Source: Rhodocyclaceae bacterium (lineage in GTDB: Bacteria; Pseudomonadota; Gammaproteobacteria; Burkholderiales; Rhodocyclaceae). From it: DNA of 64,000 nt. A program made the translations under genes and the position numbers. The DNA is taken from assembly GCA_030824115.1 (NCBI GenBank), contig JAVBYI010000024.1, positions 1 to 64,000 on the forward strand. The letters are read 5' to 3'. Of the stretch, positions 8,208-16,921 are shown piece after piece (position 1 is the first letter of the stretch; each line of letters opens with the position of its first letter). The notes beneath the pieces are model-generated. The model was not told the origin of the DNA and made no database searches. It saw only the letters and a program-made list of their open reading frames with translations.

Positions 8208-9665
8208 CTACCAGATCTTGAGTTTTTGATTGAGCTTTTTCCAGTTTTGGGGCGTCTTGAATGGAGGGGGTGACGGTTTTTGGGGCGGCGCGATACATTG
8301 CACTTGCCGTAAGAGTCCCGTGGTCTCCACCCTCAGCTTGTCCAGTTGGTCAAGGTTGGGACCGAACACGGGGCTGTCCATGCTGACGATCTTGTTGAAC
8401 TGCATCATCGCGTCGCCGAGTTGTGTGAATTTTGGCACGGCGTCGGTCAGCAGCTTTACATCGAAGATATCCAGGTTCGGCAGATCGACGGGGAAATCCA
8501 GATGCAGCTTGCTCATCACCGGCTTGAAGAGGCCATCGGCCTTCTTCTTCAACTCGTCGACGACTTTGTTGATGCCGATGACCTTCAAGGCTTCCCAAGC
8601 GGTTGAACTCAGCATCGACTCGATCTTGTGCTCGATTTCATTGGCGCTGGTGACGATCGTGCCCACGGACATGCCGATGTTCGCGTCGCATGTATTGACG
8701 CCACACACGAAAGGCGCTTCCTTGTTGCACCACTTGGTACCGCATGGGTAGGATGCACCCCATTTCCTGCACGTCTTGACGCCACACGGATACGGCACTT
8801 TTTGCGAGCACATCTTCGGGCCGCAGGGGTAGTCGAACGAGACGCTGACGGATTGGTCGAGGACTTTCTTCAGTTCCGCAAGCGCGTTGTTGATCGGTCC
8901 GAGATCGCCCTGCAGCCGGTTTACGGCCGCCAGAAGGTCCTCCATCTGCTTGAGCTGACTTAGTATTTTGTCGGTGGTTGCTTGCAGAGCTTTTGCCGGC
9001 AGGCCGACCGTCGTGTCGTAGGTCTCGTTCGCCTTCTTCATTCCAGCGTTTATCTTCTGGAAGGAGTCCGTCGAGCGGTTGAGCAGCGTAATCGCCGTGG
9101 GCTCGGCGGCCGGTTGTTTTTCGACGCAGCCGACGAGCGCTTCGACCGAATCGGTGTAGCCGAATGCGGCCTGCTGAATCGTGCGCTCGCCTACCAGACA
9201 GGTCGCGGCGGCTTCCTCGGCCTTGTTGGTGGCATTCCTGAATGGCTCGACCGATTTGTCGAATTTTTCAGCCGATTCCGCAGCTTTCTTTACGTTGGGA
9301 TGTATCGTATTCAGGCGCTTTTCGAGGTTTTCCGCCTGCGCTTTTGTTTGTGGAACCAGCTTGGCGACACCGATCATTTGCTTGACGGTATCCAGCGTGT
9401 TGTCCAGCGTCTTGAGCGCGGTCGCCAGCTTGTGGGGCACGGATAGCGCATTTTCCAGTTTCAGCAGCGCGTCATCCACTTCCTGTGTGTTCTTGATCAG
9501 AAGATTCGACTCCGTTTCGAACGTTCCGGTTTCGGTAAAGAACGTGGTCGACGACTTCATGAATTCCTGCGATTGGTCGGCTCGCGCGGGGTGAGTGACG
9601 GTCAGGGTCGTGATGCAAATTAATGCGAACCTGCCTAGGTGGAACAGCACTTGTTTCATTTTCAT
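8208..9665 (-). CDS. Secreted helical protein with four tandem CGxxxC repeats; function unknown
   Basis: A 485-residue protein not recognised as a known family. It has a signal peptide (residues 1-30, ending PARADQ). Residues 30-275 are Lys/Glu/Ala/Asn-rich and look like long helices or coiled coil. At about residues 276-330 come four tandem 13-15-residue units built on [YF]xCGxxxC (YPCGPKMC, YPCGVKTC, YPCGTKWC, FVCGVNTC). More helix follows, then a Pro/Lys-rich tail. The paired cysteines could form disulfides or bind metal in the periplasm. It converges on the methyltransferase at the 8152 hairpin. No adjacent gene suggests a role. Confidence 0.7.
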   Translation of the reverse strand: MKMKQVLFHLGRFALICITTLTVTHPARADQSQEFMKSSTTFFTETGTFETESNLLIKNTQEVDDALLKLENALSVPHKLATALKTLDNTLDTVKQMIGVAKLVPQTKAQAENLEKRLNTIHPNVKKAAESAEKFDKSVEPFRNATNKAEEAAATCLVGERTIQQAAFGYTDSVEALVGCVEKQPAAEPTAITLLNRSTDSFQKINAGMKKANETYDTTVGLPAKALQATTDKILSQLKQMEDLLAAVNRLQGDLGPINNALAELKKVLDQSVSVSFDYPCGPKMCSQKVPYPCGVKTCRKWGASYPCGTKWCNKEAPFVCGVNTCDANIGMSVGTIVTSANEIEHKIESMLSSTAWEALKVIGINKVVDELKKKADGLFKPVMSKLHLDFPVDLPNLDIFDVKLLTDAVPKFTQLGDAMMQFNKIVSMDSPVFGPNLDQLDKLRVETTGLLRQVQCIAPPQKPSPPPFKTPQNWKKLNQKLKIW

Positions 9666-9764
9666 CCCCTTTGTGTCAGTGGTGAAACAGCACGTACAGC
9701 GACGTCACAGGTTTGATGACCTTGTTTTCGTCGAGAGTGGTGAGAGGCTTGGCGAGTTGGTGTT

Positions 9765-9953
9765 TTACGCCATGGAAGACAGCGCGGCCATCAGGTCGGC
9801 ATTGTCGTTCTTGGGAGGGGACACCTGAGCGCCATGACTGTTATGCAGGCCTGCGGCCACCTCGCGTTGCTTCTTCGCTGACCATTGGCACAGGGGTTGA
9901 TCAGCAAGAAAAGCCTCGAACTGACTCCAGTCTTCAATTACCGCCTTGGGCAT
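9765..9953 (-). CDS. Small hypothetical protein (62 aa)
   Basis: Starts MPKAVIEDWSQFEAFLADQ at 9953 with AAGGAG about eight bases upstream, a good ribosome-binding site, which is the main reason to accept it. Hydrophilic, no membrane segment, no recognised family. It lies about 100 bases upstream of the secreted Cys-repeat protein on the same strand and could share its transcript. Confidence 0.5.
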   Translation of the reverse strand: MPKAVIEDWSQFEAFLADQPLCQWSAKKQREVAAGLHNSHGAQVSPPKNDNADLMAALSSMA

Positions 9954-10074
9954 TTCGTGCTCCTTGTTTTCTCCGCACGGATATTCTGCGCCTGCTGGCA
10001 GAAATATGCATCGTCACTGTTCGGATTTTTGTGGCAACACTGCTGAGACTGTGGTTTTTGGCTTACGCAAGCCT

Positions 10075-10098
10075 AAAAGTCGGCGCTGGTGGGACGGC
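10075..10098 (-). repeat. 24-bp dispersed repeat, copy 4 (intergenic)
   Basis: Minus-strand GCCGTC-CCA-CCAGCGCCGACTTTT, between two small genes. Confidence 0.9.
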
Positions 10099-10116
10099 AA
10101 AGAGCGTCAGGGTAGC

Positions 10117-10308
10117 TTAGTCCAGTGCTGCGCGGCTTTCGCTGGCCAGCGGCGTGCCTTCCGGAATGTGGTCGAGCGCCTTTGCCAACAATGCCCGCAA
10201 CTGGTTGGCTTCTTCGCTGGCGCGCAGCAGTTCCGGGCAGCGGTCGATCTGGCAGAACCGACGCGTACCCCAGACAAACGTAGGCCGCTTTATCTCAGTC
10301 ATGGGCAT
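10117..10308 (-). CDS. Small hypothetical protein (63 aa), overlapping the hemerythrin-like gene
   Basis: Starts MPMTEIKRPTFVWGTRRFC at 10308 (or at Met3, 10302). It overlaps the end of the upstream hemerythrin-like gene by 14 bases, a spacing that suggests translational coupling and a real gene. Contains two cysteines (RFCQIDRC) and a helical ALLAKALDHIP stretch. No family recognised. Confidence 0.5.
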   Translation of the reverse strand: MPMTEIKRPTFVWGTRRFCQIDRCPELLRASEEANQLRALLAKALDHIPEGTPLASESRAALD

Positions 10309-10768
10309 TCTCGATCAGTCGGATGAGACGGGAGTCGAAGTCCAGCGCGTGATCACGAATCCAGTCGCAGATCAACGACTCCAGCGTGCGGATGTTGTCT
10401 GAGGTTGGCAGGTGGTCGAAACGCCAGATGAGCTTGTTATAGCGGGAGGTGAATTCGACATGTGCGTCACGGTGACGGATGCAGTGTGCCTGGTTTGAGT
10501 GGGTGCGCGGCAACCGGGCCATCATGTCGTCTTCCTGGCGCTGATGGCTGATGAGAAACACCATGAACTCCATGGCCACTTCAGTTAGTGCGGCATGGCA
10601 GGCTTCAATCGTTGCCGGTGTGCAATGCGTGCAATTCCGCACGGGCAGGGCAGTGGTACAACCGTTGGCCGTGATGCGGCCCAGCATGTTGGCGAGTTGG
10701 GTATGGTCTCGATCAGCATTCGTCTGGAGCGGGGGCAGTGAGGCGTCAGCGGCTAGCTCGGTCGTCAT
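10295..10768 (-). CDS. Hemerythrin-like protein
   Basis: About 157 residues and predominantly helical. The His/acidic pattern HQRQEDDMM, then HCIRHRDAHVEF, then IRDHALDFDSRL matches the H-x3-E, H-x3-H and H-x4-D iron-ligand series of bacteriohemerythrins. Such proteins bind O2 or NO at a di-iron centre in the cytoplasm. It is divergent from the sensor kinase at 10900 (131 bases between starts), so an oxygen- or redox-related link is possible but only inferred. Confidence 0.65.
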   Translation of the reverse strand: MTTELAADASLPPLQTNADRDHTQLANMLGRITANGCTTALPVRNCTHCTPATIEACHAALTEVAMEFMVFLISHQRQEDDMMARLPRTHSNQAHCIRHRDAHVEFTSRYNKLIWRFDHLPTSDNIRTLESLICDWIRDHALDFDSRLIRLIENAHD

Positions 10769-10899
10769 GGTCTGGGCTGGAATCGTTTTTTCCAGTTTAT
10801 GACGTAGAACTGGCTGTAATTCTCACCAATTCTTGCTGCGCCGTTATTGCTTCAATCCTGTGGCACACTGCCGGCCTTGCTTTTCCAGACGCCTGAACC

Positions 10900-12960
10900 A
10901 TGCTCGACCTGATTCGTCCTTTTCTGCGCCGTCTGGACAGTTTGCAGACCCTGCGCGAAAAGCTCTACTGGGATGTTGTCCTGCTGCCGGCGGTGACCCT
11001 CGTCATCGTTGCCACGGTTCTCGGCAAGGTTGCCTACGACGAGTATGGTCGCGTACAGGAGGCCGAGTTCCGGCTGCTTTCGGCGCATGCCCGCAATGCC
11101 GATGCCCAGTTGGGGGCGGCACTGCACAAAGTCGATGGTCTGCTGGTCCGTTTCGGCAATACGCCCGTGCAGCCCGGCGGGCGATTGGAAGTTGATCCTG
11201 AGCGTTTGCGCAGCGATATTCCTGCACCTGGTGTGCTGTTTGCCACCGATGCGGCCGGGCGCATTGTCGCTGCCTCGGATAATGCTTTGCGCGGCCGGCT
11301 GGTGGCGGCAGCGCCGTTTTTCACCGCACATCGGGAGACATCGGCAGGACCGGTAGCGGGAGTCGGCGGTGAGAGCGATGGACACTTGTTCATTTCGCGG
11401 CCGGAGGACACGCTGCTCGGGCGCATGAGCCTGGTTTTCTCGCGTCCCCGTTTCGATGCTGCGGGGAAAACGGTTGGGATCGTCGGACTCACGGTCGATT
11501 ACCGCTTCTTCACTGGCGTACTCCAGGCCATCAATTCGGACGATTCCGAAAGCATGACGGTGATCTACAACCGGGAAGGTGACTTCCTGTTTCGGCGCGT
11601 CGATCCGGAGAAATTTTTCGGCCTCAACATGGTCAAGACCTCCACGGTGTACGGGCCGCATCGCGCGGCCGGTACGCCGGAGTCGCGTCATATCGGGCCT
11701 TCCGCCATCAACGGCATGACGCGACTTTTCATCGTGCGCGATGTCGGCGACAGCGGCATCAGCCTGATCCTGTCGCGCCAACTCGACGAGGTGCTCGCCA
11801 CGTGGCGGCGCGATGCGCTTATCTATGCGGTGATCTTTGTCTTCATGGCCATTGTCCTGTTGTCCCTGTCGGCTATGGCGGCACGGCGCAAGCAGCAACT
11901 GCTGGCGGCGCAGGCATTCGCCGAACAGTTGATCGCCACCGCCAACGTCATGGTGGTGGGGCGCGATGTTTGCGGGCGCGTTACGATTTTCAACGAGACG
12001 GCCGCACGTATTTCAGGCTATGCGCGGGAAGAAGTCATCGGTCGCGACTGGTGCCGCCTCACCGCGCCGGCCGGCATGGTTGAGCAATCCGGTGGCATGT
12101 GTGGCTACCGCAGCAGCGACGATATTCCATTGACGATCGAATTGCCCCTGCGTACCAAGGCGGGACAGGAACGCATCATCTCCTGGAGCAACAGCGTGAT
12201 CGAAGCGCCCTGGGCGGTTGTATCCTTCGGTATCGACGTGACCGAGCGCTGGGACATGGACGCCGAGCGCGAGCGCTTCGTCACTATGGTGTCGCACGAG
12301 TTCCGCACGCCGCTGGCGACCATCGATGGCGCCATCCAGTATCTGGAGATGCATGCGCAGGCGGCCGACGAGAGCGTGCGCAAGCGTCACGGCAAGATCC
12401 AGCGGTCGGTGGAACGCCTGACCGTGCTGCTCGACGATTACCTGTTGCAGGAACGCCTGGGGCGCGTCATGCACGGCCTCAACATCGGGCCGGTGTCGCC
12501 GCTTGCGTTACTCGACGATCTGCGGATGACCGCCACGGCCCTGTCTGCCGAGCACGCCTTTGAGATCGAGGACACCGGTGCGCCAGCGGTTATCTATTGC
12601 GATGGCGACCTGATGCGTTTGAGCCTGCGCGTACTGTCGGACAATGCCGTCAAATACACCCCGCCGGGCACCACGATCCGGCTGGTCGGTCGGTCGGTGC
12701 CGCCGGTGCCGGAAGGCGGCGTCGAATTCCTTGTATGCGACAACGGCTCGGGTATTCCGGAAGACGAACTGCCGCATCTCTTCGACAAGTTTTTCCGTGG
12801 CCGTCGCGCCGCGCGGCAGTCGGGTACCGGTATCGGCTTGCATCTGGCCCATTCCGTCGTTGTCTCGCACGGCGGCACGCTTACCGTGTGCAACGCGGCG
12901 GGCGGCGGTGCCGAGTTCCGTCTCTGGCTACCGGAGCGGCGTCCGAGCGAGGCATCGTGA
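10900..12960 (+). CDS. Membrane sensor histidine kinase with periplasmic sensor and PAS domain
   Basis: A 686-residue kinase. TM1 is at about residues 26-46 and TM2 at about 304-325, with a roughly 255-residue periplasmic sensor (Cache-like) between them. A PAS domain (NETAARISGYAREEVIG) follows. The HisKA motif VSHEFRTPL has its phospho-acceptor at His466. The HATPase domain has an N-box (LSDNAVKYTPPG), DNGSGIP and GTGIGLHLA. It phosphorylates the response regulator that starts 45 bases downstream. The stimulus is not evident. The hemerythrin-like gene diverges from it. Confidence 0.93.
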   Translation: MLDLIRPFLRRLDSLQTLREKLYWDVVLLPAVTLVIVATVLGKVAYDEYGRVQEAEFRLLSAHARNADAQLGAALHKVDGLLVRFGNTPVQPGGRLEVDPERLRSDIPAPGVLFATDAAGRIVAASDNALRGRLVAAAPFFTAHRETSAGPVAGVGGESDGHLFISRPEDTLLGRMSLVFSRPRFDAAGKTVGIVGLTVDYRFFTGVLQAINSDDSESMTVIYNREGDFLFRRVDPEKFFGLNMVKTSTVYGPHRAAGTPESRHIGPSAINGMTRLFIVRDVGDSGISLILSRQLDEVLATWRRDALIYAVIFVFMAIVLLSLSAMAARRKQQLLAAQAFAEQLIATANVMVVGRDVCGRVTIFNETAARISGYAREEVIGRDWCRLTAPAGMVEQSGGMCGYRSSDDIPLTIELPLRTKAGQERIISWSNSVIEAPWAVVSFGIDVTERWDMDAERERFVTMVSHEFRTPLATIDGAIQYLEMHAQAADESVRKRHGKIQRSVERLTVLLDDYLLQERLGRVMHGLNIGPVSPLALLDDLRMTATALSAEHAFEIEDTGAPAVIYCDGDLMRLSLRVLSDNAVKYTPPGTTIRLVGRSVPPVPEGGVEFLVCDNGSGIPEDELPHLFDKFFRGRRAARQSGTGIGLHLAHSVVVSHGGTLTVCNAAGGGAEFRLWLPERRPSEAS

Positions 12961-13004
12961 GAATTGGTGAGTTTTCCTCCGGGGACGGTTTTTATACTGG
13001 GCGC

Positions 13005-13691
13005 ATGGAAAGCATCGTCATCGTCGAAGACAATGCCTCTTATGCGGAGGATGTGGCCGAGTTTCTGGCGGAGGCCGGTTACGTCGTGCGTGTCGTTCCC
13101 AGCGCCGAAGCCATGTGGCGCAGCCTGGCGGAAAGCCCGGCGGCCATTGTGCTGCTCGACCTCGGCCTGCCCGATGGCGACGGTTTCGACGCCATCCCGA
13201 AATTGCGCCAGTTCTACCCGGATTGCGGCCTGCTGGTCCTCACCGCGCGCGTCTCGCTCGACAGCCGCATCCAGGGCCTGCGCCTCGGTGCCGATGCCTA
13301 CCTCACCAAGCCGATCAAGTTTCCCGAACTGCTGGCCAACATCGAGGCGGTCGGCCGCCGCGTGTTCCGGCGTGCACCGGCGCGTGCGGCATCGTCCTGG
13401 CGGCTGAAGGTGCTTGGCCGTCATATTGAATTGCTTGGCAAAGGTTCGCTGTCTTTGAGCGACAAGGAATTCGGCTTCCTGCACCTGCTTGCCCAGAGCC
13501 TTACGCCAGTGCCACGCGAGTCGCTGCTGGTCGGCCTGGGCGAGACGAACGACCCGGCGGCTGCGCGCCGGCTCGACATGCTGGTCTACCGGCTGCGCAA
13601 GAAGGTGCGTACGGCCTGGGATGTCGAACTGCCGCTACGCAGTTCTTACGGCGGCGGTTTCGGTTTGGCGGAACTCTTTGAACTGACCTGA
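13005..13691 (+). CDS. OmpR-family response regulator
   Basis: 228 residues starting at ATG 13005 (MESIVIVEDN); the longer open frame upstream overlaps the kinase and is not protein-like. The receiver domain has the acidic pair E8-D9, phospho-acceptor Asp52 (LLDLGLPDGDG), a switch Thr (LTAR) and Lys (TKPIK). The C-terminal winged-helix domain (LSLSDKEFGFLHLLA, VYRLRKKV) binds DNA. It partners with the kinase immediately upstream. The gene ends convergent with ybiT. Confidence 0.93.
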   Translation: MESIVIVEDNASYAEDVAEFLAEAGYVVRVVPSAEAMWRSLAESPAAIVLLDLGLPDGDGFDAIPKLRQFYPDCGLLVLTARVSLDSRIQGLRLGADAYLTKPIKFPELLANIEAVGRRVFRRAPARAASSWRLKVLGRHIELLGKGSLSLSDKEFGFLHLLAQSLTPVPRESLLVGLGETNDPAAARRLDMLVYRLRKKVRTAWDVELPLRSSYGGGFGLAELFELT

Positions 13692-13719
13692 GCGAACTGG
13701 CCCGAGGCATCCCGCAGAT

Positions 13720-13743
13720 GCCGTCTGGCCAGCGCCGACTTTT
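13720..13743 (+). repeat. 24-bp dispersed repeat, copy 5 (between convergent genes)
   Basis: GCCGTC-TGG-CCAGCGCCGACTTTT, between the response regulator and ybiT ends. Confidence 0.9.
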
Positions 13744-13754
13744 TGCCTGCCGGC

Positions 13755-15386
13755 TTACTCTACGCCCTGACTCGCGAGGTATTCCTCGTAGTTGCCGTGG
13801 TAATTGACAATCTCGCCGGTGGTCTTGATCTCGATGATGCGCGTGGCCAGTGAGGAAACGAATTCGCGGTCGTGCGAGACGAAGATCAGCGTGCCGGGAT
13901 ATTTTTCCAGCGCGTTGTTCAGTGACTCGATTGACTCCATGTCGAGGTGGTTGGTCGGTTCGTCCATCAGCAGCACGTTGTTGTGCAGCAGGATCAGCTT
14001 GCCGAACAGCATGCGGCCTTGTTCGCCACCGGAAATGACCTTGACCGACTTTTTCACTTCATCGCCGGAGAACAGCAGGCGGCCGAGGGTGCCACGGATC
14101 AGGGTTTCGACGTCCGAGCCTTCGTAGCCGCCTTCACGCACCCACTGGCTGATCCAGTCGGTGAGGCTTATGTCCTCGGCGAAGTCGGCGGCGTGGTCCT
14201 GGGCGAAATAGCCGGGGCGGGCTTTTTCGGCCCATTTCACTTTGCCATGCTCGGGGGCAAGGCCGCCCAGAGCGGTGCCGGCCAGGAGTTTGAGCAGGGT
14301 GGTTTTGCCGACGCCGTTTTCGCCGATGATCGCGACTTTCTCGCCCGCTTCGATGGCGGTGCTGAAGTTCTTGATGACCGGGGTGCCGGGCACGTAGCCG
14401 AAGTTGAGGTTTTCCAGTTCGACGGCGAGGCGGTGCAGTTTTTCCTTGTCGCTGTAGTCGAAGCCGATCCACGGATATTGGCGCGAGGAGGGCTTGATAT
14501 CCTCGATCTTGATCTTCTCGATCTGCTTGGCGCGCGAGGTGGCCTGACGCGCTTTTGAGGCGTTGGCGGAGAAGCGGCGCACGAAGGTCTGCAACTCGGC
14601 GACCTTTTCCTTGGCCTTGGCGTTGGCGGTCGACTGGCGCGCGCGCGCCTGGGTCGAGGCTTCCATGAAGTCGTCGTAGTTGCCGGGATAGACGGTGATC
14701 TTGCCGTAATCCAGGTCGGCCATGTGGGTGCAGACCTGATTGAGGAAGTGGCGGTCGTGCGAGATGATGATCATCGTGCTGTTGCGCTCGTTGATCACGT
14801 TCTCCAGCCAGCGGATGGTGTTGATGTCGAGGTTGTTGGTCGGTTCGTCGAGCAGCAGGATGTCGGGGTTCGAGAACAAGGCTTGCACCAGCAGCACGCG
14901 CAGCTTCCAGCCGGGCGCGATTTCGCGCATCGGGCCGCTGTGCTGTTCGATGGGAATGCCGACGCCCATCAGCAATTCGCCGGCGCGGGATTCGGCCGTG
15001 TAGCCGTCGTACTCGCCAAACTGGTGCTCCAGATCAGCCGCGCGCATGTAGTCGTCTTCGGTGGCGTCCGGGTTGGCGTAGATCGCGTCGCGCTCCTGCA
15101 TGCAGTCCCACATTTCCTTGTGGCCCATCATCACGACATCGAGGACGCGCACCTCTTCGTAGGCAAACTGGTCCTGGCGCAGGAAGGCCATGCGCTCGTG
15201 CGCGTCGAGGCTGACATTGCCGGCGGAGGAGTCGAGCACCCCGGCCAGAATCTTCATGAAGGTGGTCTTGCCGGAGCCATTGGCACCGATCAGGCCATAG
15301 CGGTTGCCCTCGCCGAACTTGACGGAAACGTTTTCAAACAAGGGCTTGGCCCCGAACTGCATGGTGATGTTGTTGGCGACGAGCAC
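13755..15386 (-). CDS. ybiT: ABC-F ATPase YbiT-like (ribosome-associated)
   Basis: A 543-residue soluble protein with two ABC ATPase domains and no membrane segments. Walker [10 protein letters not shown] (residues 33-41) is in domain 1 and GENGVGKTT in domain 2, each with an [11 protein letters not shown]- or [11 protein letters not shown]-type Walker B. A charged linker lies between them. The N-terminus ([20 protein letters not shown]) closely matches YbiT as I recall it. ABC-F proteins act on the ribosomal E site rather than in transport. A second ABC-F gene (YheS-like) lies at 34825. Confidence 0.9.
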   Translation of the reverse strand: MLVANNITMQFGAKPLFENVSVKFGEGNRYGLIGANGSGKTTFMKILAGVLDSSAGNVSLDAHERMAFLRQDQFAYEEVRVLDVVMMGHKEMWDCMQERDAIYANPDATEDDYMRAADLEHQFGEYDGYTAESRAGELLMGVGIPIEQHSGPMREIAPGWKLRVLLVQALFSNPDILLLDEPTNNLDINTIRWLENVINERNSTMIIISHDRHFLNQVCTHMADLDYGKITVYPGNYDDFMEASTQARARQSTANAKAKEKVAELQTFVRRFSANASKARQATSRAKQIEKIKIEDIKPSSRQYPWIGFDYSDKEKLHRLAVELENLNFGYVPGTPVIKNFSTAIEAGEKVAIIGENGVGKTTLLKLLAGTALGGLAPEHGKVKWAEKARPGYFAQDHAADFAEDISLTDWISQWVREGGYEGSDVETLIRGTLGRLLFSGDEVKKSVKVISGGEQGRMLFGKLILLHNNVLLMDEPTNHLDMESIESLNNALEKYPGTLIFVSHDREFVSSLATRIIEIKTTGEIVNYHGNYEEYLASQGVE

Positions 15387-15454
15387 TGAAAATCCTTCGT
15401 GATACGGCTGAGAAAGGCGCGCAGTCTACTCGCTATGCCGTAAAGTGCTGGTCT

Positions 15455-16159
15455 ATGAAAAAACTGACACTTGAAAAAATCCTGCAATCACAGGGCTTTG
15501 GCACGAAGAAAAGCTGCCGCTACATGGTGCTCGACGGGCTGGTGGAAGTGGCCGGCGCGGTGGTGGATGACGTGAAAGCCGAGTTTGATCCGGCTGGATT
15601 GAACTTCACCGTCGATGGCGAACCCTGGCAATACCGCGAACACGTCTATCTGGCCCTCAACAAGCCCACCGGCGTGGAATGTTCGCGCCGCCCGGCGGTG
15701 CATCGCGGCGTGCTTTCCCTGTTGCCCGATCAATTCACCCTGCGCGATGTGCAGCCGGTCGGCCGGCTCGATCACGATACTACCGGCCTGCTGCTGCTGT
15801 CCGACGATGGTAACTTCATCCACACCCAGTCGCATCCCAAGCGCCATGTGCCGAAAACCTATGTGGCCACGACGCAAGACCCGGTAACGGCTGAACTCGT
15901 CGCCCAACTCTCGGCTGGCGTGCAGTTGAACGATGAACCCGCGCCGCTGGCCGCACAGGCGCGGCAACTCGGCACGCACGAGGTCGAAATCACCATCGAC
16001 ATGGGCAAGTATCACCAGGTCAAACGCATGCTGGCGGCCGCAGGTCATCACTGCGTGGCGCTGCGCCGCTCGGCCATTGGCGGGCTAACGCTGGAAGCGC
16101 TGGGGCTGGCCGAGGGCGAGTGGTGCTATCTCGACGCGGAACAACTGGCCAAGCTGTAA
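15455..16159 (+). CDS. 16S rRNA pseudouridine synthase RsuA-type
   Basis: 234 residues: an N-terminal S4 RNA-binding domain (LEKILQSQGFGTKKSC), then the RsuA/RluB catalytic domain with the active Asp in GRLDHDTTGLLLL. The KPTGVECS and HQVKRMLAAAGHHC motifs agree. It modifies a uridine in 16S rRNA (U516 in E. coli). The stop codon TAA at 16157-16159 shares its last two bases with a copy of the 24-bp repeat. Confidence 0.9.
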   Translation: MKKLTLEKILQSQGFGTKKSCRYMVLDGLVEVAGAVVDDVKAEFDPAGLNFTVDGEPWQYREHVYLALNKPTGVECSRRPAVHRGVLSLLPDQFTLRDVQPVGRLDHDTTGLLLLSDDGNFIHTQSHPKRHVPKTYVATTQDPVTAELVAQLSAGVQLNDEPAPLAAQARQLGTHEVEITIDMGKYHQVKRMLAAAGHHCVALRRSAIGGLTLEALGLAEGEWCYLDAEQLAKL

Positions 16160-16181
16160 AAGTCGGCGCTGGCGGGACGGC
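16158..16181 (-). repeat. 24-bp dispersed repeat, copy 6 (overlaps rsuA stop)
   Basis: Minus-strand GCCGTC-CCG-CCAGCGCCGACTTTT. Its A run supplies the last two bases of the TAA stop of the RsuA-type gene. Confidence 0.9.
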
Positions 16182-16201
16182 AGCTTGCAATCATCCTTGA
16201 A

Positions 16202-16218
16202 ATGGCTAATATAGCCAT
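16202..16218. promoter_or_regulatory. Perfect palindrome upstream of the antitoxin gene (likely autoregulatory operator)
   Basis: ATGGCTA-ATA-TAGCCAT: seven-base arms around a three-base centre, 25 bases before the antitoxin start. Phd-type antitoxins usually bind short palindromes in their own promoters, so an operator role is likely. Confidence 0.65.
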
Positions 16219-16242
16219 ATTGGATAGATCAAGGAGTTGGCC

Positions 16243-16518
16243 ATGATTACCGTCACATCTGTAGAAGCGCAAAGCCGCTTTGGCGAGCTGATCGACCGGT
16301 CGCAGCGCGAGCCGGTCGAGGTCACACGTCGTGGGCGCACCGTGGCCTATGTGGTTTCGGAGCACGACATGCGCGAATTGGTCGATGTTCGCCGGCGCAG
16401 GGAAGATGCCGCGCGCTGGTATGCCGAGTATCGCCAACAGGTGACGAAGCAACCGGTGGACACTGTGCCGGCGCTGAGCGAGGCGGATGTCAATCGGCTC
16501 GTCCATGAGCTTCGCTAG
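16243..16518 (+). CDS. Phd/YefM-type antitoxin
   Basis: 91 residues starting MITVTSVEAQSRFGELIDR, with the Phd/YefM DNA-binding fold pattern EPVEVTRRGRTVAYVVS. The C-terminal half should wrap the toxin. ATG 16243 is preceded by AAGGAG at 16231-16236. It overlaps the PIN toxin start by 14 bases, the usual coupling in such modules. A perfect palindrome upstream is its probable operator. Confidence 0.88.
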   Translation: MITVTSVEAQSRFGELIDRSQREPVEVTRRGRTVAYVVSEHDMRELVDVRRRREDAARWYAEYRQQVTKQPVDTVPALSEADVNRLVHELR

Positions 16519-16921
16519 GCGCATCGTTTTCGATACTGGCGTCCTGGTCAGCGCGGCCATCCTGCCTGAATCGATTCCCGCGCTGGCGCTGGAAAAAGCA
16601 TTGTTGCATTTCGAGATGTGCTTTTCCGAGGCAACGCTGGACGAGTTGGCCAAGGTTCTGGGGCGACCGAAGTTTGACCGTTATGCCACAGACGCCTTGC
16701 GCCAGACCTTTATCGAAGGCTACCGTCGTCATGCGTTGCTCGTGACGGTGGAGCGGGTGGTCGCCGATTGTGTCGATGCCGCCGACAACAAGTTTCTTGC
16801 ACTGGCTGAAGCTGCAGGCGCGGAGTTGATTGTTGCCAGCGATCCGCATCTCACCGATCTCAATCCCTGGCGCGGCATTCCGATTATTCCCCCAGCCGCT
16901 TTTCTGGCGGTGATCCGATGA
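16505..16921 (+). CDS. PIN-domain toxin (putative RNase of a toxin-antitoxin module)
   Basis: 138 residues. The acidic residues expected of a PIN nuclease are present: FDTGVLVSA near the N-terminus, the central VDAADNKFLALA and the C-terminal IVASDPHLTDL. It belongs to the branch annotated as 'putative toxin-antitoxin system toxin component, PIN family'. It starts inside the antitoxin gene and overlaps the following methyltransferase by four bases (ATGA), so three genes form one transcript. Confidence 0.85.
   Translation: MSFARRIVFDTGVLVSAAILPESIPALALEKALLHFEMCFSEATLDELAKVLGRPKFDRYATDALRQTFIEGYRRHALLVTVERVVADCVDAADNKFLALAEAAGAELIVASDPHLTDLNPWRGIPIIPPAAFLAVIR

Noticed and set aside
13720-13743. 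The 24-bp repeat as a hairpin (RNA terminator) element
   Set aside because: Only GTC/GAC can pair in every copy (3 bp). Longer pairing in this copy depends on the free spacer bases and is absent in others.
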